Source: Chlorobiota bacterium
GTDB lineage: Bacteria > Bacteroidota > Bacteroidia > Flavobacteriales > Flavobacteriaceae
Assembly (NCBI GenBank): GCA_013151975.1
Contig: JAADHG010000226.1
Location: 1 to 16,865 of the forward strand
DNA length: 16,865 bases
Direction of reading: 5' to 3'
The translations under genes and the position numbers were made by a program. The notes beneath the pieces were generated by a model, which did no database searches, had not been told where the DNA came from, and was given only the letters and a program-made list of their open reading frames with translations. Shown here piece by piece: positions 1 to 8,400 of the stretch (within the stretch, counting starts at the first letter, position 1; each line of letters starts with the position of its first letter).

Positions 1-1474
1 CATCTGGTAATTTATATTCATAATTATAAGGGTTCCAATATTCCCATACAATTTCATTTTCGGGAGTCACTTCTATAAAACGTCCTTTTGCACCAGAAGT
101 AATTAATGTATTTCCATTGTTTAATCGTTGAGCTCCAGAAATAAATGCTGAATAGAAAGAATATTTATCTGGTGCTGTATATGTCCAAGTCGGCTCTGAG
201 GGTTCATAAGTACCATCCTCTGAAATTTTATAAGTGCCATCCTCATTTTTGGTCGGCGTAAATTCATATACTGCACTATAATTTCCAATGTCAGCAATTG
301 AAACCTGTGGATCAGGATTAGGAGACATAAGTGCCGCAAATACCGATGGTAATTTGTTATTAGGGTTTACAATATCATTATTAAATACCGTTAAGTTTCC
401 AGCTCCAGGATAACCTTTAGGAACCCATTTAATATCATGTTGACCAAAAAGTTTTTGGTCCTCATTAGTCCCTTTTCCATAATTGGCAGGATTTCCCCAT
501 CTAAATAATAAATCGCCTGCACTCCCTTTAGCTTCTTCTGTGGTAGTGTTATGATCTATAATATATATTTCATGAAAATGAGGAATACTTATTACAATTT
601 GGTCTAACTCTGGATTATAAGAAATCGCATTTACATGTGATATGTCTGATGTTTGGTTATCGACAGTTGCATTAGAAGTGGCAAACCCCATTTTTTTCAT
701 ACCTGCTATTTGCTCTTCTGTCATTGGTGGAGGTCCTTCTGCATGGATATTGATATTAATTTTTTCAGGATGCTCTGCTATAACACCATAATTTTGTTTA
801 GTAGAATCTATATCTTGTATTAAATGATCCCACATATGCCATTCCCAAACAATTTCTCCACCACTTGGTTTTATTGGCTTAATCTCAATTATTTTATCTG
901 GCCAAATTCCAGCTTTAGCTGTATGCTTTGGGTCTCTACCAGCTTCTATAGCCTCTTCTGGTGTTTTAACTTCATAAGCAATTGCTAAAATATTTCCGTT
1001 TGGCAAAATCTCGATATCGTGGTGTGTTAATTCATTTTCATTGGCGTACTCAAAATCCCAAACCATATTTCCATCCCAGTCATATTCTCTTATCCGTCCT
1101 GCTTGTCCTCCTGCAGCAAAGGTTGGGAAATCATCGTCTCTTTCTAGTCTTATAAGGTGACCGTTTTCTAGAAGGTATCCATGTAACAAAGTACTTAATT
1201 CTCCAGTCCATGAATGCACTACATCACCAGTCATATTCATAAGATATGATTGTGTACTATTTCCAGGTGAAAACAATACATATCCTGGAGTAGCTTGGTC
1301 TGTGTTTTTGATTAAACCTCTTTTAGATGTAACACCTGTAATGGTTCTTGTATCTTCTGGTTTCCATTGGCGGATTTCAGTTTTTTCGGTAATTTGTTCT
1401 TTTGCATTGTCATTCTTACAAGAATAAGAAATGAATAATAGTCCTGCAAAAAATAAAGTAATACGAATTTTCAT
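1..1474 (-). CDS. Arylsulfotransferase-family lipoprotein, 3' end missing
   Basis: An open frame of about 491 codons runs from ATG at 1474 off the left edge without a stop, so the C-terminus is missing. The first 18 residues form a signal peptide ending in SYSC. The following KNDN fits a lipoprotein cysteine plus a Bacteroidota surface-export signal, although the lipobox is not canonical. The body resembles bacterial arylsulfotransferases (ASST, beta-propeller). It has repeated blade-like segments of the form D-x-D-G-N-x-V-W, a THHDIEILPNGN stretch, WHMWDHL, an RWGNP motif followed by QHDIKW, and near the end RLNNGNTLITSG. Enzymes of this family move sulfate between phenolic compounds by means of histidines. 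I cannot map the catalytic histidines with certainty, so activity is not proven. It is transcribed away from the nitrate genes with a gene-poor gap between, so a functional link is unlikely. Confidence 0.8.
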   Translation of the reverse strand, partial: MKIRITLFFAGLLFISYSCKNDNAKEQITEKTEIRQWKPEDTRTITGVTSKRGLIKNTDQATPGYVLFSPGNSTQSYLMNMTGDVVHSWTGELSTLLHGYLLENGHLIRLERDDDFPTFAAGGQAGRIREYDWDGNMVWDFEYANENELTHHDIEILPNGNILAIAYEVKTPEEAIEAGRDPKHTAKAGIWPDKIIEIKPIKPSGGEIVWEWHMWDHLIQDIDSTKQNYGVIAEHPEKININIHAEGPPPMTEEQIAGMKKMGFATSNATVDNQTSDISHVNAISYNPELDQIVISIPHFHEIYIIDHNTTTEEAKGSAGDLLFRWGNPANYGKGTNEDQKLFGQHDIKWVPKGYPGAGNLTVFNNDIVNPNNKLPSVFAALMSPNPDPQVSIADIGNYSAVYEFTPTKNEDGTYKISEDGTYEPSEPTWTYTAPDKYSFYSAFISGAQRLNNGNTLITSGAKGRFIEVTPENEIVWEYWNPYNYEYKLPD

Positions 1475-2594
1475 GATTAATGTTTTTTAATAATTTTAGT
1501 CAGCATTTTAATTGATGAAAAATAGATTTTCAAAGTTCATAAAACAAACATTTTAGGACTAGACTATTCATTTCTTTTCCGAAGGGTAGTTTTTATTTAT
1601 CAAAGCCAGTAATAAGTTCCTGTTTTACCTGTATTATAGCAGGGATTTTTTTGCTGTAATAGATTGGCTAGCAATTAAACAATAAACAATGTGTAACTTA
1701 ACTTTTTTATTATAAATGCAGGATGAGAAAAAGATAGAAAATTGAGAATTGAAAAGTAAATATAATGAATAACTCTCTGACAAACTGCTGTTTTTGAAGC
1801 GATGAATTTATTTATCTTTTACTCTCATATCAATTTCTTGTCTTTTTTATTTTCGAAAAAAATAATATTATCGCATATTCTAATAAAACAGTATAGCCTG
1901 TTTTAAAAAAACGTTAAGCACATTTTTAGGCAAAGACGCCAGAGATGTTATAGGGCATTTAGCACGCTCATTAACAGTTTTATGTGTAAAATTTGGATGT
2001 CTATAAGTAGGAGCTATTACTCATTTTATTAATCATCATTACCATTTCATTAATATCAAGATTATTGCAAATATGATAATGGCAAATACGTAGCTTTTTC
2101 TCTTTTTCATTATAATAGATATTGGGGGTTAAAAATAAGGCAACAAATGTATAGCATAAAAATGTATTATTGCAAAAAATAAATGGAATTAACACATCTA
2201 AAAAGTCATTTTCCTGTCTTGTTTGTTTTTGCTCTACAAAGCATAAATAATACATTTAGTCTCATGATTGGTATGATTTTAGTGTTAAATTAGATTTGAA
2301 TTATGAAAAAATTATTTGTTTTATATCATAAATGAATCGATTTTAAACACTTGTTTTACCCTGCTCACTCTCATCCTTTTTTGGTGGTTTAATTTGTCCG
2401 TTCTATCCAGTGTATCCTCATTTAATACAAGTAAAAGCATCATCATTTGATAGTCCTTTTATAAAGTTTAGTATCTCTTGTCCTTCAAATTGTTCCATAT
2501 CCCTTTGTTTTAAAGGACTTAATGCACGGAAACTAAATAACTAACTCAATAAATTTAACCAACATGTTGCACTTGTTAGTTGAATCTAGCTAAT
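1475..2594. other. Gene-poor gap of about 1.1 kb
   Basis: This very AT-rich stretch lies between the lipoprotein gene and the porin control region, and I see no intact gene in it. The 5' side probably holds the promoter of the minus-strand lipoprotein gene: GAACTTTG (minus strand, 1531-1538) matches 7 of 8 positions of TAnnTTTG. One 84-codon minus-strand frame (2001-2255) has no recognisable family and looks like chance. A possible transposase remnant lies at about 2418-2520. Close to the porin there is a 10-bp palindrome (CAACATGTTG, 2560-2569) flanked by the inverted repeat AACTAAC (2539-2545) and GTTAGTT (2575-2581), of unknown meaning. Confidence 0.6.
2418..2520 (-). pseudogene. Possible decayed 5' fragment of an IS1595-type transposase
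   Basis: On the minus strand an ATG at 2498 opens the peptide MEQFEGQEILNFIKGLSNDDA, continues as FTCIK, and stops at 2418. The same frame is open for some codons upstream of the ATG. The opening resembles the N-terminus of IS1595/ISXO2-type transposases, which start with a similar hydrophobic helix. In those proteins a stretch of about 15 residues then leads to a zinc-ribbon of the form F-x-C-x-x-C-G-[HY]-T. Here FTCIK, then a stop, then GYT would fit that ribbon with the second cysteine codon changed to TGA and the preceding linker deleted. Beyond GYT the similarity fades and another stop follows. Recognition is from memory of the family on a very short stretch, so it is tentative. No terminal repeats or target duplication were found. 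Confidence 0.33.
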
Positions 2595-2608
2595 ATGACA
2601 TTTGTCAT
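2595..2608 (+). promoter_or_regulatory. Candidate Crp/Fnr-family operator before the porin gene
   Basis: The 14-bp site ATGAC-ATTT-GTCAT is a perfect 5+5 inverted repeat with a 4-bp centre. This is the architecture of FNR/DNR-type sites (TTGAY-N4-RTCAA). Its centre (2601.5) lies about 41-42 bases before the start point inferred from the -7 box at 2631-2638, the usual place for activation by this family. A closely similar site stands at the same distance from the -7 box of the cytochrome-nar operon. The identity of the regulator is inferred. Confidence 0.5.
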
Positions 2609-2630
2609 TTTATTTTAGTATTTAAAATCT

Positions 2631-2638
2631 GAATTTTG
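2631..2638 (+). promoter_or_regulatory. Candidate -7 promoter box of the porin gene
   Basis: GAATTTTG matches 7 of 8 positions of the Bacteroidota element TAnnTTTG and begins 22 bases after the operator. It predicts transcription from about 2644 and a leader of about 22 bases to the ATG at 2666. No clear -33 TTG is present at the expected distance, which fits an activator-dependent promoter. Confidence 0.4.
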
Positions 2639-2665
2639 AACTTGCTAAATTCAATCGTTTTTATT

Positions 2666-3937
2666 ATGAAACTAATCAAAATTATTAGTCTTGTGCTTTT
2701 TATATCATTAACAACCAAAGTTAATGCACAATTAAAAGTTGATGCAGAATTGCGTCCTCGTTTTGAATATAGACATGGATATAAAACTCTTTTCCCAGAT
2801 AATGAAGATCCAGCTGCTTTTGTGTCTCAACGTTCACGATTGAATTTTTACTATAAAACCGAAAAATTAAACTTTTACCTTAGTTTTCAAGATGTAAGAG
2901 TTTGGGGAGATGTTTCTCAACTTAATACATCAGACAAAAACGGAATGAGTGTACATCAGGCATGGGGAGAACTCCTCTTTGATTCTAATTTTTCTTTAAA
3001 ATTTGGACGTCAAGAGATAATTTTCGATGACCATAGAATTTTTGGGAATGTAGGATGGGCTCAGCAAGCACGTAGCCATGATGCTGCTATTTTAAAGTAT
3101 AAAAAAGAAACATTCAAATTTGATTTAGGGTTTGCTTTTAATCAAGATGGTGAGGCACTTACAGGAAATACATTAACAACGCCAAACACTTATAAGAGTA
3201 TTCAGTTTTTATGGATGCATAAAGATTGGCGAAATTTGAAAGCAAGTTTTTTATTTTTAAATAACGGATTGCAGTTTATAGATGTAGACAACGCTGAAAA
3301 TAATGAAATAAGATACAGTCAAACTTTAGGTACACATCTTATATATGGCAAAGGAAACTTAGGACTTGTAAGTAATCTATACTACCAATTTGGGAAAGAC
3401 AAAGCCAATAACGATTTAAATGCTTATCTATTAGGGTTAGAAGCCATGTATAAACTATCAAAAAAGGTTAAAGCTGGATTCGGATTTGAATTACAAAGTG
3501 GAAACGACAACGGAACACCATCAAACAATGAGAATAGAGCATTTAATCCTTTTTATGGAACCAATCATAAATTCAATGGTTTTATGGATTATTTCTATGT
3601 AGGTAACCATTCAAATAATGTAGGCCTTTTAGATCTTTATGCCAAAGCGGTATTTAAAGTAAATCAGAAATCTAGTTTGACAACTTTTATTCATAATTTT
3701 TCTGCTGCTGCTGATTTGGCAGGTAACAATTCCAAACAGTTAGGTACTGAAATAGACTTGGTGTATTCATATAATTTTGATAAGGATATTAACATTAAGG
3801 CAGGTTACTCACAATTATTTGCTTCGGACGGAATGGAAGCTTTAAAAAACAATTTTGATAGCAACACAAATAATTGGGGATGGATTATGGTTACCATAAA
3901 ACCAATTCTGTTTACAAGTAATAATGGAACAAAATAA
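2666..3937 (+). CDS. Outer-membrane porin, alginate-export (AlgE-like) family
   Basis: The protein has 423 residues. I chose ATG at 2666 over the in-frame TTG at 2636 because it opens directly on a clean signal peptide (residues 1-21, cut before Q22 after VNA), and because the TTG lies inside the predicted -7 box. The mature part has alternating aromatic and polar residues as in beta-barrel strands. It carries the hallmarks of the alginate-export family: ELRPRFEYRHGY near the start, then GRQEIIFDDHR at 114-124 and a GNVGWAQQARSHDA segment at about 127-140. Family members are barrels that pass small anionic molecules, and the real substrate is often unknown. It lies about 0.6 kb before the nitrate operon and has the same kind of operator, so passage of nitrate or nitrite through the outer membrane is a reasonable guess. 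It converges with the DoxX gene with only 9 bases between the stops. Confidence 0.8.
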   Translation: MKLIKIISLVLFISLTTKVNAQLKVDAELRPRFEYRHGYKTLFPDNEDPAAFVSQRSRLNFYYKTEKLNFYLSFQDVRVWGDVSQLNTSDKNGMSVHQAWGELLFDSNFSLKFGRQEIIFDDHRIFGNVGWAQQARSHDAAILKYKKETFKFDLGFAFNQDGEALTGNTLTTPNTYKSIQFLWMHKDWRNLKASFLFLNNGLQFIDVDNAENNEIRYSQTLGTHLIYGKGNLGLVSNLYYQFGKDKANNDLNAYLLGLEAMYKLSKKVKAGFGFELQSGNDNGTPSNNENRAFNPFYGTNHKFNGFMDYFYVGNHSNNVGLLDLYAKAVFKVNQKSSLTTFIHNFSAAADLAGNNSKQLGTEIDLVYSYNFDKDINIKAGYSQLFASDGMEALKNNFDSNTNNWGWIMVTIKPILFTSNNGTK

Positions 3938-3946
3938 TTAAATTAT

Positions 3947-4390
3947 TCATGCTTTATTAGATATATGGTGTTTGTTTTTAGCAAAGTAATTCCTTATAGA
4001 TAAAGTTCCAGAACCAAAAACAAAATAAATACAAAGTAAAACTAAAACTAAAATAGCCAATTCAACAGATTGCCCTCCCATCATTAGTTTAGTGTGCTCA
4101 AGAACAAAAAAACTAGCACTAAACAATATGGGTATTTGTATTAATGCTCCCAGACGTGTAAAAAACCCAAGACATAAAAGTATACCTCCCAACAAATGTA
4201 TCATCCCAATTAATGATATCCACATATAATATTCTCTACCCACTCCCATTCTAATAATTAAGTCGGGGTTAGACAATATCAACCACCCTCTTACAGATAA
4301 AGCAATTCCTAAAAACACTCTAATTAAAGCATAGCCAATATTTGTTTTATCATTCATTGACGCTGTAATTTTACTTAATTTATTGTCCAT
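3947..4390 (-). CDS. DoxX-family membrane protein
   Basis: This small integral membrane protein of 147 residues has four hydrophobic segments at about 17-40, 54-76, 79-98 and 108-126. It shows the DoxX pattern: an ALIRVFLGIALSVRG first helix, the LGGILLCLGFFTRLGAL motif in the middle and a short basic tail. DoxX/DoxD-like proteins are tied to quinone or redox membrane processes in some organisms, but most have no known role. It is transcribed opposite to its neighbours and shares a 190-base region with the start of the cytochrome-nar operon. A weak -7 match (TTTTTTTG, minus strand 4428-4435) could serve it. The Crp/Fnr-type site at 4494-4507 is too far from that box for classical activation of this gene, so co-regulation with nar is uncertain. 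Confidence 0.8.
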   Translation of the reverse strand: MDNKLSKITASMNDKTNIGYALIRVFLGIALSVRGWLILSNPDLIIRMGVGREYYMWISLIGMIHLLGGILLCLGFFTRLGALIQIPILFSASFFVLEHTKLMMGGQSVELAILVLVLLCIYFVFGSGTLSIRNYFAKNKHHISNKA

Positions 4391-4493
4391 TATTAAATAA
4401 ATTTATGATTAGTTGATATTAAATATACAAAAAAATAACAATAAAGGATAAAAAGGTCTTTTTAATTTAGAATTAATATAAATTGCCCCAAAC

Positions 4494-4507
4494 ATGACAA
4501 ATATCAG
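4494..4507 (+). promoter_or_regulatory. Candidate Crp/Fnr-family operator before the cytochrome-nar operon
   Basis: ATGAC-AAAT-ATCAG is an imperfect inverted repeat with the same half-site (TGAC/TCA) and 4-bp centre as the site before the porin gene. Its centre (4500.5) lies about 41-42 bases before the start point predicted from the -7 box at 4529-4536. Anaerobic, nitrate- or NO-responsive activation is inferred from the site type and the genes behind it. No regulator is encoded in the window. Confidence 0.5.
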
Positions 4508-4528
4508 TTTTTACAAAACATCATTTAT

Positions 4529-4536
4529 TAAATTTG
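4529..4536 (+). promoter_or_regulatory. -7 promoter box of the cytochrome-nar operon
   Basis: TAAATTTG is a full match to the Bacteroidota -7 consensus TAnnTTTG and starts 21 bases after the operator. It predicts transcription from about 4542 and a leader of about 39 bases to the ATG at 4581. Confidence 0.5.
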
Positions 4537-4580
4537 TTTAGTAACATTATGTTGCATAACTATAATTATCTATAATAACA

Positions 4581-5435
4581 ATGGTTAGTAAAACTTCAAC
4601 TTCGTTTTTATTTATCTTCTTTTTATTTTCTGGATTATCAATGAACGCTCAAGATGGCGAAAGTCTTTTTAAATCTACTTGTGCTGCCTGTCATAAAACT
4701 ACGAGTAAAAAATTAGTAGGTCCCGGTTTAGCTAATTTGCACGAAAAACGTTCTAAAGAATGGTTTAAAAAGTTTGTAACATCCTCTCAATCTTTTATTA
4801 ATAGTGGAGATGCAGATGCGTTAAAAATATTTGAAGAGTTTAATAAGATTGTTATGCCTGACCAAATATTTTCTGATACCGAATTAAATGCAATTTGGGA
4901 TTATATTAAAAGTGAGAGTCCAGCACAAACCAATGGTGATAATATTGAAACTGTAGAAGAAGCAAATCTTCCTTTTGAACCTACAAAAGAAGATATGTTA
5001 ATAGGAAAAGATTTGTTTTCTGGAAAACAAAGATTTGTAAATGGTGGCCCTTCGTGTATCTCGTGCCACAATGTTAGAAAAGATAATTTTATTGCTGGAG
5101 GGGGATTAGCTGTTGACTTAACTGATGTTTACGAAAGATTAAAAAAAGAAGGTGTAGAAGGAATGATAACTGGACTTCCTTTTCCTCAAATGAAAAGTTC
5201 TTATCAAAATCATAAAGTAACCGAAGAAGAAACTACACAACTTATTGCCTTTTTAAAAGACGTTAGTGAACAACGTTTTTATCAAGGAATTACATCATAT
5301 AAAAATAGACTTTTATTATGGGGCTTAAGTGGTGCTGTGATATTAATGGGAATCTTCCCTTTGTTTTGGTATAAGCGTAAAAGGGATAGTGTGAATAAAA
5401 GAATTTATGAAAGACAAATTAAGTCTCGCAATTAA
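4581..5435 (+). CDS. Membrane-anchored di-haem cytochrome c of the nar operon
   Basis: This protein of 284 residues probably carries electrons on the periplasmic side. A signal peptide covers residues 1 to about 23, with likely cleavage near MNA|Q. Domain 1 has the haem site C34-AA-C37-H38 and a probable axial Met at 92 (VMPD). Domain 2 has C159-IS-C162-H163 and a probable Met at 204 (FPQM). One hydrophobic helix at about 244-264 is followed by a basic tail, so the C-terminus is anchored with the tail in the cytoplasm. It is the first gene after the operon promoter and narG starts 26 bases downstream, so the two are almost surely co-transcribed. The position recalls narC, the di-haem cytochrome heading the Thermus nar operon. 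I infer a similar role, electron transfer to or assembly of the NarGHI complex, but homology to NarC itself cannot be shown here. Confidence 0.88.
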   Translation: MVSKTSTSFLFIFFLFSGLSMNAQDGESLFKSTCAACHKTTSKKLVGPGLANLHEKRSKEWFKKFVTSSQSFINSGDADALKIFEEFNKIVMPDQIFSDTELNAIWDYIKSESPAQTNGDNIETVEEANLPFEPTKEDMLIGKDLFSGKQRFVNGGPSCISCHNVRKDNFIAGGGLAVDLTDVYERLKKEGVEGMITGLPFPQMKSSYQNHKVTEEETTQLIAFLKDVSEQRFYQGITSYKNRLLLWGLSGAVILMGIFPLFWYKRKRDSVNKRIYERQIKSRN

Positions 5436-5461
5436 TAAAAATAACTAATTAAACTACTACT

Positions 5462-8400
5462 ATGAGTTGGATTGAAGATATTATATCTCCTCAAACAAGA
5501 AAATGGGAAGAATTTTATAAAAATCGTTTTCAGCATGATAGAATTGTAAGAAGTACTCACGGCGTAAATTGTACTGGAGGATGTTCTTGGCAAATCCATG
5601 TTAAAGAAGGAATCGTTGTTTGGGAAACCCAGCAATTAGATTACCCTTTACTAGAAGATAAATTACCTCCTTATGAACCTCGTGGTTGCCAAAGAGGTAT
5701 TTCGTTTTCATGGTATTTATATAGTCCACTCAGAATTAAATATCCTCTAGTTCGTGGCGCTTTACTAGACGCTTATAGAGCAGAAAAAGAAAAATGTGGA
5801 GACCCATTACAAGCTTGGGAAAACTTACAAAATAATAAAGAGGCAAGACAGAAATACCAACATGCCAGAGGAAAAGGTGGTTTTAGAAGAGTGCATTGGG
5901 ATGATGTTTTAGAGATAATGGCAATAGCAAATATTTATACTGCTAAAAAATATGGCCCAGATAGAGTAGTAGGATTTTCCCCTATTCCTGCCATGTCAAT
6001 GCTTAGTTATGCAGCTGGATCAAGATTTTTACAGCTTTTTGGAGGTATAAATCTAAGTTTCTATGATTGGTATTGTGATTTACCAAATGCATTCCCTGAA
6101 ATTTGGGGAGAACAAACCGATGTTTGTGAAAGTGCCGATTGGTACAACGCAAAAATGGTTGCCGTAATGGGAGCCAATTTAAATATGACAAGAACTCCTG
6201 ATTGTCACTTCTTTGCAGAATCAAGACACAATGGTACAAAAGCAGTAGTATTTGCTCCAGATTTTAATCAGGTAGCAAAATATGCAGACCAATGGGTGCC
6301 TTTACACGCAGGTAGTGATGGCGCATTTTGGATGGCTGTAACTCATGTTATATTAAAGGAGTTCCACCACGATAAAAAAACACCTTATTTTATTGAATAC
6401 ACAAAACGTTATACTGATAGTCCATATTTAGTTGAATTAAAAGACGAAGGTAAATACTATTCCTCAGGAAGATTATTACGTGCAAATCAATTAGAAGAAC
6501 ATAAAGACATTGATCAAGGCGATTGGAAATTTGTAAACATTGATGAGGAAACTGGCGATTTTGTTATTCCTAAGGGAAGTTCAGGATATAGATGGCAAGA
6601 TGAAAAAGGAAAATGGAATATGAAGTATGAAGATGGTGAAACAGATAAAACATACAATCCTGTTTTAAGTCTTTTAGAAACTAAAGATGATATAGCTCAA
6701 GTTGAATTTACAGAATTTGGATTGGACAAAAAAGCATTGCGCAATGTTCCAGTAAAAAAAATTCAAACCGTAGATGGAGAACGATTAGTCACTACTGTTT
6801 ACGATTTAACTATGGCACAATATGGTGTTAGCAGAGGATTAGATGGCGATTACCCAAAAAGCTATGATGAAAAAGATCAGGCATACACTCCTGCATGGCA
6901 AGAGATATTTACTGGCATTGATGCCAATATGGTAATTAATTTTGCCAGAGAATGGGCTAAAACTGCTGAAATCACAGAAGGAAAATGCATGATTATTATT
7001 GGTGCCGGAATTAACCATTGGTATCATAATAATTTAATATATCGCTCTGGTATTATGGCCTTAATGCTTACAGGTTGTGTGGGCAAAAATGGTGGAGGCA
7101 TGAACCACTATGTTGGTCAGGAAAAATTAGCGCCAAGTGATTCTTGGGGAACTTTAGCCTTTGCAAAAGATTGGCAAGGACCTCCTAGATTACAACAAGC
7201 TCCTATATGGCATTATATTAATACCTGCCAGTACAGATATGACGGTCATTCGTCAAGATATAATACAGTCCCTGAAAATGAAATGACAGCAGGTCATCAT
7301 GCCGACCATATCTTTAAATCTGTAAGAATGGGTTGGATGCCTTTCTTTCCTCAATTTGATCAAAACACCTTAGAGCTTAGTAAAGAAGCTATATCAAATG
7401 GTGCAAAAACAGATGAAGATATTCAAAAATATGTGCTTGAAAAGTTAAAAAGTAAAGAGCTAGGTTATGCCGTTGGAGATCCCGAAAATGAGTTTAACTT
7501 CCCGAGAACTTGGTATATATGGAGAGGAAACGCAATTTCAGGTTCTATGAAAGGGAATGAGTTTGCATTAAAACATTACTTAGGAACAACATCCAATGCT
7601 ATTGCTAAAGATTATGATGAAGAAAAAACCAAAGAAGTAAAATGGCATGAGATGGCACCAACAGGGAAAATGGATCTTGTTATAGACCTTAATTTCCGTA
7701 TGGATTCTTCCGCTTTATATTCAGATATTGTATTACCTGCAGCATCTTGGTATGAAAAAGCTGATTTAAACAGTACAGATTTACACTCTTTCATTCACCC
7801 TCTTTCACAAGCTATTGCTCCTGTGTGGGAATCAAAATCAGACTGGGATATATTTAAAGAGATTGCTAAAAAAACAAGCGAGCTTTCAGAAAAATACCTT
7901 TCGGAAACACAAGTTGATATTGTGACAACAGCAATTGCTCATGATTCAAGTGGAGAAGTTGCACAAAAAGATATTAAAGATTGGTATTTGGGTGAATGTG
8001 AAGCGATTCCTGGTAAAACGATGCACGGTATTTCAGTAGTGAAAAGAGATTACACCAAAATTTACGAAAAATTCTGTGCCTTAGGAGAAGGTGTAAGAAA
8101 CAATGGATTAGGCGCTCACGGTAACCATTATATGTGTGAGGATGAGTATGACGAAATGATAACATCTAACCATTTTCCAACCATTAAAATTGGTGATAAA
8201 AAATACCCTTCAATAGCTGAAGACACCGAAGCTGCAAATGCTGTATTACATCTTTCTTCTTTAACAAATGGGAAGCTTACTGTTAGAGCCTATGAAAATA
8301 TGGAGAAAAAATCTGGTATGCCATTAGTGGATTTGGCTAAAGGAAGTGAAGACTTTAGACTAGATTATAAAGATTTACAAGCACAACCACGGCGCTATTT

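Noticed and set aside
1629..1660. Possible plus-strand terminator: CCTG...CAGG followed by a run of T
   Set aside because: The stem is only four base pairs and no plus-strand gene lies upstream of it.
2001..2255. An 84-codon minus-strand open frame in the gene-poor gap
   Set aside because: It has no recognisable family, is rich in Phe, Asn, Ile and Cys as expected from chance translation of AT-rich DNA, and shows no supporting start context or neighbour.
2636..2665. Upstream TTG as the start of the porin gene, adding 10 residues
   Set aside because: The TTG lies inside the predicted -7 box, and the ATG at 2666 opens directly on a proper signal peptide.
3938..3946. Shared bidirectional terminator between the convergent porin and DoxX genes
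   Set aside because: Only nine bases separate the stops and no hairpin is visible there; any terminator must lie within the opposite gene.
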